DNA from: Drechmeria coniospora
Lineage: Eukaryota; Ascomycota; Sordariomycetes; Hypocreales; Ophiocordycipitaceae
DNA length: 64,000 bases
Assembly (NCBI RefSeq): GCF_001625195.1
Contig: NC_054389.1
Location: 6,010,520-6,074,519 of the forward strand
Reading direction: 5' to 3'
The translations under genes and the position numbers were made by a program. The notes beneath the pieces were generated by a model that worked only from the letters and a program-made list of their open reading frames with translations, searched no databases and had not been told where the DNA came from. Numbering within the stretch: position 1 is the first letter of the stretch; each line of letters opens with the position of its first letter. Below, piece after piece: positions 43,968-57,579 of this stretch.

Positions 43968-46094
43968 CTACTCGGCGCGTCCGCGATAGTTGCCCATCTT
44001 CTCGATGGAGCTCATGATGCCGCTTCTCGGCATCCCCCCTGGTCGTGGCAGTCCACCGGAGCCGTTGCCGCCACTCTTCGTCCGCTCATGGGGAGCGCGC
44101 AGTCCCGTCCCGGGCGCACGCAGGCCTGAGGTGCGGCTGGCGCCGTTCGCGGATGCCCGGGGCGTCTTGGCCAACTCTGCTTGTCGCTGCGGTTGAGGCT
44201 GTGGCTGAGGTTGCGGCACCGGCTCTTGCGCCTGCTTCTGATGTTGTGGTTGCCCGACAAAGCTCTGCATGCTCATCATCTCCTCCGCCAGCTGCACCAG
44301 CTCGCCCTTCTCCACCCTTTCCCGTTCCAGCATCCCCCGAAGCTGCTCGTTGTCCTTCTTGACTGTCGCCGCCACGGCCTCGAGCCGCCGCACATCCGCA
44401 TTCAGCTCCTTGATCGTCGCGCTGTCCCGCACAGCCTGCGCCTTGCACTCCACCATGTCGGAAGCTTGCGCCCTGGTCATGGTCGCGTCCCGGCCGCTTC
44501 GGAGCCTGTCCTTCTCCCCCGAGAGCTCCTCGATGCGCTTCTCGAGCTCACGCACCTTCTTCTCCCATCGGGACTCGTACGACTTCTTCAATGCTGCGAC
44601 CTTGGTCTCGTGCTTGCTCTTGTAGAGCGCGTGGAGCTCGCGGGCCACGCGCTCGACTGCCACCTCCACCTCTCGGTTGGGCCCGGGCGGTGTGGCCGTC
44701 TCAGGAGAGGACGCGGCGCATTTGTCGGATTCCTTTCCGGCCCTCATGCCCGCCATTTTGCTCTCGGCTTCTTGGTGAAGCATTTCGGCCGCTTCCCTGC
44801 GCTTCTCGCTCTCGTCGAGCTTCTGCTCCACCTCCTCTCGTTCTCGCTGGCCAAACTCAATTTCCTCTCGCACCGTTCGCAGCATGCTTTCCATCTCTCG
44901 ACTTCGGCACTCCCAGTCCTCCTTCTCCGCCTTGAGCTGCTCGATGATGGAACGCTCCTCGCGGACTTGCTCTAGGGACTCGCCGACTCGCTTCTCTGCG
45001 TCGCCAACCGCAGCCTTCAGCGACTGGACTTCGGCATCCTTGCCGCTCAGGGATGCCTTGAGAGAGCTGATCTCCGACAGGAAGCCAGACTTGAGGGACT
45101 CGAGCTCCCGCGGCGTGATGGTGGGAACGCTTCGGGGCGTCGGCATGGGAGGTATTTCAAAGTCGATCAGGTTGCTGAACGGTCGACTAGGCGTCGCCGC
45201 CACGTTGAGCGCGGCTCGAGAGGGCGACGGGTTGCCTCGCTTGGCCGGCGACTTGTGAGGAAACCTCAATTGATCGGTAAAGTCCATCAGAAGATTTGTA
45301 GTGTTGCCGCTGTCATCGTGCGAGGGCCCTCGGGCGGATGGTGCCGGTGAGGCCTCGTGCCTCGGCCGTGGCGCTGCTATGCCACCGAAACTTGACAACT
45401 GAGACGGAGTTGTCTGCCCCAGCTTCGCGAGCATGGCCATGTTGGGCACGGCCGAAAAGGTGCTGAATGTGCTGACCATGGTGTCGTCCGGTGCCGCAGC
45501 TTCATCCTCGGTGCCTTGCCGAACGTCGACATTGAGAGTTGTCGCCGTCCCATTCTCCGCTTCACCCTCCTCCAAGGCACTCTGTTCGTCCTCGAATATT
45601 TCAATCGCCTGCTTCAGCCCCTCGTTCTGCTTCACCGCCTCCTCGAGGCTGAGTTCGCGCACTTGCGGCGTCGTCGTCTGCGGTGCCTCCTCTGGTGCAC
45701 TGATCTTGACGGGGAATCGCTTTTCGGGTGATAACTTTCTCGGACTGCCCCGGGTGGCTGTGCAGTCCGAAGAAGCAGAGGAGGAACATCTTCGGCCAGA
45801 AAGGATCTTCAACGGCGAGAGCTCCACGCCCGAGATGACGCGGCTATGTCTGGATACGTGAGTCTTGGCCGGTGACACGTTCTCCTGATCCGCCACCGCG
45901 GCCTCGTTGAGCGTCGCCATTTGGCTTGACCGATGCGCCGGCTCTTCTCCGGCGATGCCGGATGATTGCTTGGTGTACGCTCTCACCATGTCGTATTGCT
46001 CGTATTGCTCGTGCTTCGTCGTCGTCATCGTCGTACGGGGTGTCGAAAAGAGATTTAAAGTTCCCTCAGTAGCTGGCATCAGCGGCGTGGCCAT
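43968..46094 (-). CDS. Coiled-coil protein, possibly mitotic/spindle-pole associated
   Basis: 708 residues from ATG 46094 (MATPLMPATEGTLNLF). The frame continues upstream to 46352, but that part looks like leader sequence. Residues 1-330 are Ser/Pro-rich with possible Cdk sites (ELSPLKIL, RKLSPEKRF, HKSPAKRG) and a VADQENVSPAKT motif. The middle and C-terminal half are predicted coiled coil, about residues 360-480 and 510-640. They include HALYKSKHETKVAALKKSYE and RWEKKVRELEKRIEEL, which look strongly conserved. A PQPQPQPQ run and a basic Gly-rich tail (GGLPRPGGMPRSGIMSSIEK) close the protein. The architecture recalls fungal NIMA-interacting or TACC-like spindle-pole proteins, but I cannot confirm that, and the functional label is a guess. 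Antisense ORFs of 264 codons here are shadows. Confidence 0.85.
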   Translation of the reverse strand: MATPLMPATEGTLNLFSTPRTTMTTTKHEQYEQYDMVRAYTKQSSGIAGEEPAHRSSQMATLNEAAVADQENVSPAKTHVSRHSRVISGVELSPLKILSGRRCSSSASSDCTATRGSPRKLSPEKRFPVKISAPEEAPQTTTPQVRELSLEEAVKQNEGLKQAIEIFEDEQSALEEGEAENGTATTLNVDVRQGTEDEAAAPDDTMVSTFSTFSAVPNMAMLAKLGQTTPSQLSSFGGIAAPRPRHEASPAPSARGPSHDDSGNTTNLLMDFTDQLRFPHKSPAKRGNPSPSRAALNVAATPSRPFSNLIDFEIPPMPTPRSVPTITPRELESLKSGFLSEISSLKASLSGKDAEVQSLKAAVGDAEKRVGESLEQVREERSIIEQLKAEKEDWECRSREMESMLRTVREEIEFGQREREEVEQKLDESEKRREAAEMLHQEAESKMAGMRAGKESDKCAASSPETATPPGPNREVEVAVERVARELHALYKSKHETKVAALKKSYESRWEKKVRELEKRIEELSGEKDRLRSGRDATMTRAQASDMVECKAQAVRDSATIKELNADVRRLEAVAATVKKDNEQLRGMLERERVEKGELVQLAEEMMSMQSFVGQPQHQKQAQEPVPQPQPQPQPQRQAELAKTPRASANGASRTSGLRAPGTGLRAPHERTKSGGNGSGGLPRPGGMPRSGIMSSIEKMGNYRGRAE

Positions 46095-47335
46095 TCTGGT
46101 TGCAGTGTATCGTGCGGTAAATTCGAAACAGCGCCGAAAGAAATGAACAATCGGCAGGCAAGCTTCTGCGACGCAGCCCGACTTTTCTTGTTTGCGCGTG
46201 CTGCAATGGCAGATAGGTTTGATGAGCAAAAAGAATGCCTGTCCTGGAAAGAACCATCTCGGTTCTGGGGGCTCCATAATACTCATAGGGGCAAAATGAC
46301 GGTGTGGGCCCAATGGAGTTAGCGTGCGTTTGTTTACCTGTTGACCCAGCAACGTCGACCGACCTTCTCACGTCCTCCGTCCCATTGCACGTGCAGGCAA
46401 ACAACAGCTCACATGGAACTTGACGCAACACGACCATTCAATGAAGCCGATTTGTAAATTTCTCTCACAATGGATGTATATCATCTAGCCGTGGAACCGC
46501 TTTACCGCGGCTTACGTGCTCGCATCACTTCCCGCTTTGGGACACATTAATCACCAGGCCATCCACGGCAGTTGAAGGAACCGAGTCCAATGCAAACCTA
46601 CTGTGTAAGTAGCCTGGCTTGTGCTAATCCTGGCATCATACACACACACATACACGTCTTGAATAACTTTTATTGGTCATCTCATAAAGTCGTTAGCTGA
46701 CAGCACACCTTGTCCAAAACACATAGTCTTAGGCGTTACCAACAGCGCGCTACGACAACCGGACAAAGAAAACAGTGTCATAACTTCATCATCAGGGCCC
46801 TTTCCGACACTACCTCGTTCGTTTCCAATACGTCCCCCGTCAGAAGAGCTCGAATCTTGCCAAGGAAAAGCGGGGATTAGTCGCGTGGTCGGCCATGAAC
46901 TCATCGTTCCCGCCTGAGAATCGTAACAGGCCCGCAGTGCATTTTTCTTCTCCAGCACTCCGCATCGTTGTCCGCGCGACGAATGATACCATGAAAGGCC
47001 GCAGTAACAGTATTAAGTCCATCCGTGTAAAGCGTGACTCGTCCGGCCGTGCACATCCATGCCCAGGCGTCTCAAATACATCAGAACCGGGTTGCCGTGT
47101 CTCGTCAGCGCGTCCTCGAGACGGTCGTTGCCGATGAGCCGTTTGCGTGTACGTGAATGTCAAGGAAATAACGAACACGTGCTGAGGAAGAAGAGAAACG
47201 CTGCCTTGAGGGCATGTTTCCCCTCCCCCGGGGGCGAACCCTCTTTTGTGCCGCGGAAAACACGCCATCGATACCGCCGCCATCGCAAACTGCGCCTGCC
47301 CGGAATGGCGCGTTCGAAGGAGCAAGAGGCCAACT
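46095..47335. other. Intergenic spacer
   Basis: Promoter of the coiled-coil gene and 3' region of the StuA gene. A short (AC)n tract lies near 46641-46653. The ORF 46840-47472 (-) overlaps the StuA 3' end and shows no signature. Confidence 0.55.
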
Positions 47336-49571
47336 TCATCTTCTTGCAGAGGTCGCGATGGCCGAAGCGGGTCGGCTAAGGGCGTCAAAGGCGGGAGCTG
47401 ATGCGGCTGATTCAAGCATCGTCTTGCGCCGCTTGATATCGAGGCCGCCCAAGCCTCCCGCAGCATCGCCACCTCGCGATAGGTCGTCGTCGTCGTCGCG
47501 ACCTCGTTTCATGCCGCCACCAGAGCCGTTCATGACCGGCGCCGCGTAGCCGTTGGCGAGGGAGCTGGTCATGTCAGCCGGCGGCGCGTACACGTCGCCG
47601 CCCGCGGCCCCATTCAGAGGTGCGCGATCATTGGTCATCACGTTGTAGAGGCTGCTCGAGGACTGCAGGCGAGGGGGTGTGCAGTAGCCCTGGTGCTGCT
47701 GGTAGTACGACTGAGGGGCGGCAGTCCGGGGCGTGGCGCGGCCCGAGCTTGGCGGGTGGCTCGGCGAGCCCGTCAAGTCGGAGGCCATGTTGCCATCGCT
47801 CACCAACGAGCCGACTCCGGGAGCTGTGTAGTTGTAAGACGTGCGCGAGGTGTCGTAGGCGCCGCTGTCGTGGGTGTATTCTGCCTCATGCTCGTGATCC
47901 ACCTCATCTTCCCCGGCTTGCTGCTGAGGTGCTTGCTCTTGGTGCATGATACCGTTGGACTGCTTGCCGTCATGATGGTCGCCATGAGTCCCGCCGACAG
48001 CGGTGCGGCTCGAAGGAGGTCCCATCTCGCTCTTGGGATAAGGACTAGGCTGCGCGTACAGCCGGTCCTGGGTCCCGTTTGTCGGGTTCTGGTAGGCCGA
48101 CTGCTGCGACGCAGCTCCGTTGTACAACTGGCGAGTGCCGTCATAGCCTTGTGCTCCAGATGGGTACGATTGCATACTGGCCATCGAGCTCCCTGGCGGC
48201 GTGGTTGCTGGGAAACAGTCAACATCGAGGACCGAGATGGCTGCCCCCAGCGAGCGTGCGGAGAGCGAAATCTTACCCTGGCCACCATTCATGCCTTGTC
48301 CTTGCCAGCCGAAGCTGTCAGAAGGTCCCATGCTGCCCATCACAGCCGAAGCGCCCGTCGACGACGTCGGGAAGGCGGGTGCGCGGTCAAGCTGCGGCCG
48401 AGCCATGTTGGTCTGCGGCGCGTGCGAGGATTGCGGACCAGGAAGACCCAGACCGTGATGGTGATGGTGAAGGGACGGCAGACCGGCCGTGTTGTTTCGC
48501 ACCTGCGCCGGCTCCTTTCGACGATCTGTCGTCGGCATGATCTGAGTGGCCCTGGTCGAGTTCGACGGGTGGTAGAGGAGAGCGCCGATGTTGTGGACGA
48601 AGAGCGGATACAGCATTTCCGTGATCTTTTCCTTGTTGGCAAAGTCGAGCGCCCGGTCGTAAGGGATCCTATCGCACATTAGCACACACGCTCGTACATG
48701 CCAAATCGCCAGCGTATCGACGCACCAGACGCCCTTCAGGTGCATAGGACCTATCTTGACCACATGGCGAACCTTTTCGCTCTTCAGGATGCCGTCACGT
48801 CGACCGCGCGTCATGCCAGCCACGTTCAGAAGCTTGGTACCGTTGATCATGTGGTTGTCTGCCAACGTTCCGTCAGTATCCCTCGTCGAAATGCGCACGC
48901 CGAGAAAGCTCACCTTCACGCCTTGCGACGCAGATGCCACGGGCTTCGACCTGGAAGCAAAGGCTGCCTTCGTCCTCCCACAAGGTTGCCGTCACGCGAG
49001 GTTTCATGCCCGGAGGCGGGTGCTGGCCGGTGGTATCAAAGCCGGTGTACGGTTGTCCAATGTTGGGCTGACCAGGAACGCCCGGCAGGGGCAGCACGTT
49101 CTGCGGCTGCGCCATGGGGTTCGATCCAGGCGGTGCGGCCGAAGGAGACGTCAAGCCGTTGCTGTACCCGTACTGGTTGTACTGGGGTTGGTTGGAGTAC
49201 TGTCCCGGTCCGGGCTGCAGCAGCGGGGGCTGCTGATGTTGATAATGTGCCATGGCGCCCGAGGTGACGGTCTGCGGAGGCGGGGCCTGGCCAGCAGACA
49301 TGTGTTGGGAGTAGTACATGTCTGCAGCTTGATTCATGGCGTCGTAGCTCACGATGGTCGTGGGCGGGCCCGTGATTGCGTGGATTGGCAAGGTAGGGGA
49401 CGGCGTCTTGGGCCCGTTGGAGGACGCGGCGGAGGTGAAGGAAGATTGAGATCCTCCGTGCGAACTATTCGACGACGAGGCGATGGAGCTGACACGAGGC
49501 GACAAGGTGCCTGTGGAGTATGCCTGACTCGGCAAATGGAGCGGGAGAGGCGGTAATCTGTCGGTACTCAT
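47336..49571 (-). CDS. stuA: APSES-domain transcription factor StuA (Asm-1/Efg1 class)
   Basis: Developmental regulator of conidiophore formation, hyphal morphogenesis and secondary metabolism. Exons are 49571-48914, 48858-48726, 48668-48277 and 48207-47336, all GT-AG with consistent phases, giving 684 residues. Residues 1-190 are Gln/Pro/Ser-rich. The APSES DNA-binding domain spans about 192-305: LWEDEGSLCFQVEARGICVA, NHMINGTKLLNVAGMTRGRR, SEKVRHVVKIGPMHLKGVW, IPYDRALDFANKEKITEMLY. The first two introns interrupt this domain. Intron 3 is retained-frame compatible, and reading through it adds KISLSARSLGAAISVLDVDC. The C-terminal half has HHHHH, Gln-rich and Ser-rich stretches, and a nuclear signal in LGGLDIKRRKTML. 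An in-frame upstream extension exists, so the exact start is less certain than the domain. Confidence 0.95.
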
Positions 49572-50990
49572 ATACGACGAGCGCCGAGTAGCGGATGGCG
49601 AAGGCGGGATGGTGGTGTTTTGTCGTCCGTCAGGTGGTCGTCTTGGATTGTGGTTTCCAACGCTGGAGACGGATCCAACGAACAAACGAGGGAGGCTGTT
49701 GCTTTCGAACTCGAGGATGAAATCAAGTCGACGAGCGTCAACGGATGCTGGTGTAGGCTTGAATGGATTGCGGTGCAACCAATAGCGGGCGGGTGCTTGG
49801 CCTATGGGATGTCGTGGGACGAGGGTCAACGTGATTTTGATGATACCTGGAGCAAGTCGAACGGAGCAAAAATGGAGGGCGACGAGCGGGTAAAAGTGCA
49901 AACAATCGGCTTATTGACGAGGCGTGTTAATCGTGACAGGGCATCAAAAATCCAAATCGTTCCAAGTCGTTACATAGGACGGTCGGGTAGGAGGGGGGGG
50001 GGGCTGGCGAGGGTTTTCAAAGCAGCGGGGATTGTGATGCTGCCTCGATAGTTTATTCGGAGAGTGAGCAGGGAAACTGCAAAGCGGCCGTGATGCAAAT
50101 GATTCTGCACGATTCGGGGAGCAGTGCAACAGCGAGCCCAGACTGTTCGCGAGCGCGCGAGATTCCCGAAGCAACTGGCGAGGGATTGCGGGCGCGGACC
50201 AGAGCAGCGGGCAAGAAGGCCAGGGGTTCGATGCTTGTGCCTGCCTGTACGGGCAGATGGGTAGCCAGGCGCGAGGACAAGCGACTGCGCAGGTGGACGA
50301 TCAAGGCTCAACCCCGTTGGATACAAGCGAAGGCTGTGTCGTTGCTCGGGACGGTCAGGCGGAGAGTGAGGGGCTGGGGGGGGGGAAGGCAGGATAATGG
50401 ATGAGTGCGAGGAGCTGCAATGCAAGGTAAGATAAGCCGATTAGCTGCGTCCAACAGATGGCGAGAGGAAACGGGCCAAAAAACAAGGATGCATGCAGGC
50501 TGCTAGCAACGAGTGTGCAGGAACATGGACGAGGCGAAAGGAGAATTCGCGGGATGTTGATGCAGAAGAAGCGGTGGCCGATGGATTTGCCGGACGGCGC
50601 ATCGAGAGCTTTTACTCACCTTTTTTTTTCGTCCGAGCCGCCAGTCTCTCTCTCGTCTCGTCTTTCGGAAGTGGCCGTCGAAGAGGTTGGCCGAAGGGGG
50701 CAAAGGCGAAGGAGCAGATGGAAATGAGGAGGTCGGCTGCGAAGGCGATACGGAGGAGAGGAGAGAGACAGAAGTAGGCGGACACCAGCCCGATCTTTGG
50801 GAAAGAACTTGTTTTTTTCACTCTTCCGGTGAGGGTTGAGAGGGAAAGCGAGAGGGAAAGAAAGAGGAGGCAGGTAACGCAAAAGAGCTTGTACACATAC
50901 TTGGATTTACCTCAAAAAGGTCAACACAGGACAAGGAAAGCTTACAGGGGATAGCAGCGGTAGAGTCAGGCCAGGATGGAAGGCGGACGG
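49572..50990. promoter_or_regulatory. Probable long leader/promoter of stuA
   Basis: 1.4 kb upstream of the stuA ATG. It is purine-rich on the plus strand, with several short minus-strand ORFs, some ATG-initiated (for example 49944-50174, 50503-50703), that could act as upstream ORFs. stuA homologues are known for long leaders with uORFs. Transcription start and leader introns cannot be set from sequence alone. Confidence 0.4.
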
Positions 50991-51009
50991 GCCAGGGTAA
51001 GTAGACCGG

Positions 51010-51180
51010 TGCCTGCTGCAATGTACATGCATGTACTCGCACGTACGGAGTACATGGAGGAGCACTGTACGGGGTGCAGAAGGCGTGTGTACATGAACGA
51101 AGCGTACATTTAGCAGCAGGAAGCCAACGGTGGTGTACATGCACGGAGGACGGAGCTCCCAGAGCTGTAAGTACTTGCTG
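51010..51180. repeat. GTAC-rich island 7
   Basis: gtacatgcatgtactcgcac and cgtacggagtacatggagga, followed by sparser units. Confidence 0.5.
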
Positions 51181-51529
51181 TAGCAGAGCTCGCTCTCGCG
51201 GCGGAGCGTAGCCTGGTGGCAGGGTTTGCTAGTCCCCGCTCCATGAGGCGGTGGTAGTTGGCGGGCAGAAGCCACTAGGGTGCCACACGACCCCGGGTAG
51301 CGGTACACCGGGATGGGCCTGGCGCCTGCCCATGAGGGCTCCAGCTCAGATTGGGTAAGGCGGCAGTGGACGAGACGGAAGCACGGTGGGTTCACCTTTC
51401 CGCTTGTTTCTTTGCCCTCGGTTTCAGTCGCCACGGGTACGAGGCAGAGCACACCACTAACGCCGCTATGCACACACCTACAGTGCCTCCGAGCACGGCT
51501 TACAGCTACGATACTCGTGCCCGCACGAG

Positions 51530-52040
51530 TACTTACGAGTAAGTACATGTACCTGTACATGGAAATGCACGAGCAGGTTGGTGTGCACATTTACGCACCT
51601 GTGCATACACCTACTAACGTACGGAGTACAGATGCACTCTTCCACGTAGTTTTATGCCCCCAATGAATGGAAACTTATAAGTAGCAGCAGTATTGAATGC
51701 AGTTGAGTCTTGAGCGCAGCGCGGCTCCGACGGCGGTTGTGAGCAAAGATGCACCACACCACCAGGCATAGGTGGAAATGGACGTGGTACCTCTAGTACC
51801 TACACTTGGGTACGGAGCAGGTGTGCGGAGTATGGAGTACAGTACAGTACAATTCACGCCTTTTTGCTCACTCGCCGCGTGCGAGTACCTAGTATTATTG
51901 TTCATTACATGTACTCCGTACTCCGTACACCTACTGTACATGTTGCTTGTACTTGTAAATATACCTACTTCCTACAGTACAGTAGCGCTGGGTATTAATT
52001 AGGTGCTAGCAATCACTCTCCCAAATAATACAAGTACACC
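51530..52040. repeat. GTAC-rich island 8
   Basis: gtaagtacatgtacctgtac at 51540, then tatggagtacagtacagtac and tgtactccgtactccgtaca near 51909. An ordinary tract at 51650-51780 separates the two halves. Confidence 0.6.
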
Positions 52041-53059
52041 TAAGTAGGGACAGAGGTCGCGGCGGCCTCGGCAACCTGCCCTGCCCTGTTCATCATGCAC
52101 ATTCGATGCATTCGACTCTGCATGTACTTTTCCGGAAGAACGGGACTGCCTGTTGGCACATGCGCCATCGTCGGCCGGACATGCGTGACCGCGGCCGACG
52201 ATGGTAATGCTCTCGGCCTGCTCCTCCTCCCCGAGTGAGCGAAGCATTTTCACATTGACAAGGAGCGCCACAGCCACCCGCGCCCTCACCCTGTCCTTCT
52301 CGCCCTCGCCCTTGCCCTCGCCCTCGCCTGGTGGATTTCCCGTGCTGGGGGACAAGAAGCACCAGGGGACCCTCCCCCCGCCCCCCCGGACTTGGCCCGA
52401 CCAGGCCGGCCATCATGCGGTCTGTAAGCAAGTGCAAGTTTAATGGCGTACTCGGTGCTCGGTGCTTGCAGCATCCATCCGTACCGCCGCTCCGTCGTGA
52501 GTCGTGATTCCTACTTGGAGGGTCGTTCGCTGCTAGTGGTACGGCGTGTGAGCCTATGGCAAGTACGCATACGTACGTACGGCTACATGTACACGCACAC
52601 CTACGAGTGCTTTACGAGACCCTTGGCAGCTTCCAGCAAGCATGCGACCGCGGTGTCCGGCCTCTGGTCGCCCTCATCCATCGGGATCCCGGATGAAGGT
52701 CATTGGGGCTGGAGAGCAGACGGCGATGCCACCGAGTATTAGTTGTACACGTTCTCGGCACCTACCCACACCCACTTGCAGGTACAAATGTTAGGCACCA
52801 TTGACGCCGTAGCCTGCTCGTACCTCTGGCGCCACCCGGCAGCCCTTTTGAGCTGTAAAATCTAAGCCAAAGCTTAAGCGGCTCACGATGCCCCGACTTG
52901 CGGGCGCTTGTCGATGACACGAAGCATCATGAGGCCATTCGCATAAAATCAACGTGTGCATGTAGGACGAGCTTGAACGAGCATGTGTGAATGCTGCTGC
53001 ACTTGCACTGACAGGCGGCAGGCTCTGTTGTCCACAGTACCCCCGGCAAGCAAGAGCAA

Positions 53060-54095
53060 GTAAGTACATGTTCGCCTACAGTACACCGTACTCCTACATG
53101 TAAGTACTTGTGCCTAGCGCCCCCCGAAGGGAGGCTGGTAATAATAGTGGTCCGGTCGAGTTGGGGTTCGTTGTTTCGCGACACACCAGCCATCAGCTCC
53201 ACGGTTGAACGCGTTCTTGCGAGGAGCGGCTTGGTGAAAAGTGGGGAAAGGGGAGTCCACACCAAGTCCACCACCACCACCATCTCACCGATGACCAAAG
53301 GCGAGAGGGGAAAGAGGGGGAGCTGGCCAGGGTCATTCATGATCGAATGAACGATGAGGGGCGCGGCCAGCCACCCAACTCACGGCGGAACAAGATGCCA
53401 AGGAGGGACTGTACTTCTTACATGTACTTGTACAGTACATGCACACGTAAGTAAGTAGGTACTGATGGCACTGGGCAATCGCGAGAGGGAAGGCAAGTGT
53501 ACATGTACCTACTTTGTACGTACGGTACAAGTACGATGTACAGTACATGTACAAGAACTGCAAGTGCAGCACCAAGTACCTACTCGCACTGGGCGCGTGC
53601 ATGCACAGGTGCAAGAACTCACTCGCGCTCTCCAGGGGAGAGTGGTGGCAATGAAACCACCAGGTATTAATACGGAGGGCCGTTGAAGCAACCAGCAAGT
53701 GGATGAAACAACTCACAGTGCCCTTCAGAATGTTATTGCCGAGCGGGTGAAGAGGCAGGACCGCCTAGTGCATTGATAATGTGTACATCTACGGGGTACT
53801 GCTACGAGAACTTGCTGCAATTGCTTGTGAGTACAGTACACATTATAGTTATAGGGCAAGCAGTACATGTTCATGCGAGCGTACGACCTTTTCCGGTGTC
53901 GATATCGACTCAAATTGACTGTGAACGGCACCCGTTTCTATCTGCACTGTCCATGTAGACTGTATTGTTGTAGTATTAACTACAATTAACTACATGCACT
54001 CCGTACGCCACCACAGTATTCCGTGCACCTACAGTACTTCTACGGAGTAGTTGTACATGTATTTAAGTACATGTACATGTAGTACGACATGCCCT
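53060..54095. repeat. GTAC-rich island 9
   Basis: Two dense parts (53060-53110 and 53405-53600) with gtacttgtacagtacatgca and cgtacggtacaagtacgatg, and a third at 53960-54095 ending gtacatgtacatgtagtacg just before the hexamer array. Confidence 0.6.
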
Positions 54096-54100
54096 CCCTA

Positions 54101-55320
<1,220 letters not shown>

Positions 55321-56079
55321 TTTCAAACAATGCATTGTGCTCGGCCAAGAAAAAGTTTAACTTCCTTGGAATCGACAATGCGTACATGCATGTACCCACC
55401 CCCCCCCGTATGGCGGTCGTTCAACACTTCAAGCTCGTCCTGTCATGGCCCAGAAGCCCGGGATGTAATTCTTTGAAACACAATCACGGCTCCGGGGTCG
55501 TCGCATGGGACTTTTCGGGGGGCCCTTTGTCCTCGTGCCACCTACATGCAGCTGTTCGCTACCGAAGGTTCGAGTGTGCATAGGTAGATACAGTAGGGAC
55601 GTATGGGTCGGAAAAGCTCCTTCGTCAGTCCAAACGCCGACGGTAGATGGGTCCGCGGAAGAGACGGTCACATGGTACGTTTGCGGCATACTACGGAGTA
55701 CGGAGTATACATTTGTAGATGCTAGCGCGCTATAAGTACTTTGCATCTGCCCATTCCGCTCCATATACGGTGCGTCATCATACCCTCCTGGTGAGGTCTC
55801 CAACTCCCTATTTCCACGCGGACAAAGTAGCGTACCAGGTAGCGTGGCAGCGAACGAATACGACTTTGAGTTGGAGCTTGCTTTTTTTCGCTTCCGATGG
55901 CTAGTACGAGTTCAAGGACGGAGAAGATTGGACGGACATGGTTGGCAAGTACTCGGCGGCTAGGCTGCAAAGGCGCTATTGAATAGTCCTTCTGACCGTC
56001 GCTCCGAAATTGTGTAGCACGGCGAGGAAGCCGATGGCAATGGCATCCATAACCCTAGGCACGGAGGAGGTAAAGTTGA

Positions 56080-57200
56080 GTGCACATACGGAGTACTCCG
56101 CGCAGTATTACAAGAACACTCACGCACAAGTCACAAGTCGGTACTTGCAGGCATGCGTGCAGTACGGAGTACACCGACGGGTAACCACTCCACGTACTGC
56201 AAGTACGAAGTACTCGGGAGCAGTACTGACGAAGGTACAGGTGCGCATGGGTTCGAGTGCTTCAAAGTACAAGTATTAGGTGAAGAAGTAAGTACTTACA
56301 ACAAAGTACATGCAGGTGTGCCTGCCGATGTTGTCAGAAACAATACCCACAGGCACGGCCAAGTGGGGGGCCGCCAGCCGCCTCGGCGTTCCATGCGGGT
56401 CGGCCGTAGCCTCAGTAAGGTAGGTGGCTTGCTTCCTGTTGGGCTCTCCTCCTGGACGCACGTTGCTTCGATTCAAGTACAAGTACTGTATTTACATGTA
56501 CTCGTACGTACTTGAAGAGAGGTGTCATCGGAGTCGGAGGACTACCTGTACCACATATACTTACTTAGGCAGTCTGTTAACTACTGTACGTGAATGAATA
56601 TTGTACATGTACAAGCAAGCGTATTCGCACAATTTGCACCAGAACGGGTTCAATCCTCTCACGGTCTCCGAGCACCCGTCGTGAGCCACCAGCACACATG
56701 CACGAGTAGGGGCATGGGGTGAACATGAAATACGGCCTGAAAGCACGCGAGCTGACATTCAACTGGCAAGTTCAAGTACAAAGATATTTGCACTGACGCG
56801 TACAACAGTTCATTCACTGCCTTGCTTGTACATCTGTCGGAAAATGCAACTGTAGTAGCCGTACTGGTAGGTACTTGAAGTGGTGGCCATTTGGTGTTCT
56901 ACAGTGCTGTACTTAAGCAAGTAGTTGTACATGTGCATACAGTACTGAAGCAAGTAAGTATGCTGGAGCACGGAGTTTTTGTATTTGTACTCCATAAGTG
57001 CTCCGTACATGTACAGAAGTACATGTTCCTATACAACTGTACAAAAGATACACCTAATGCACTTATGTACAGTAAGTACTCCGTACAGGTACCTGCACTG
57101 GAGGAGTCTAGCCTGGCCCCTGTCGAGCGGAGGGCGGGTGTTCGGGGTCCGCATGGAGTTCGAGAGCTAGTGCTCCGTACAAGTAGAGTAGCGTGCATCC
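56080..57200. repeat. GTAC-rich island 11
   Basis: Clusters at 56085-56310, 56470-56620 and 56870-57090, for example acggagtactccgcgcagta and ccgtacatgtacagaagtac. Confidence 0.6.
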
Positions 57201-57579
57201 ACTCCACCAACTAACACGTCAGTGCAAACCTGCTCCACGCTCAGGTCCACTAAAAGGAACCATGCGTGCAAGGATGGCGAGCCGCCTTGGCCAACCCCTC
57301 ACTTCAAGCCTGGGCCGACAACGCGCCCTATTTCGGCGCAAGGGCAGGTGTTGAGCCGGCGCCAAAGCCAGAAGGCGGAACGGTGCTGCAAAAAGTCCAC
57401 GGCGACGCATCTTAACACATGGCTTACGGTCCGTGCCATTGCAGAGCAATTCGCATCGTCTCTTCAGCAGCGCGATTTCCAACAGATTCGACGCCTTGCC
57501 GTGGACCCAACTGGTCTGGTGGGGCGTTGTTTTTCCTTCGACTTGCCGAGGGAAGAGGATCCAACAACCCACTTACTGC

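Noticed and set aside
44181..44975. 264-codon + ORF, Leu-rich
   Set aside because: Antisense of the coiled-coil gene; its Leu/His richness mirrors Glu/Lys codons of the coil.
47693..48682. 329-codon + ORF
   Set aside because: Antisense of stuA exons 3-4, crossing its intron.
47336..48940. Single 534-codon reading of StuA starting MASASQG
   Set aside because: Reads through introns 1, 2 and 3. The spliced model restores the complete APSES domain.
51190..51300. tRNA-like stretch around agcctggtggcagggtttgc
   Set aside because: I could not fit acceptor, D, anticodon and T arms with proper A- and B-box spacing.
50907..51590. 227-codon minus ORF upstream of stuA
   Set aside because: Cys/Tyr/Val/His-rich translation of GTAC-type sequence with no signature and no conserved start.
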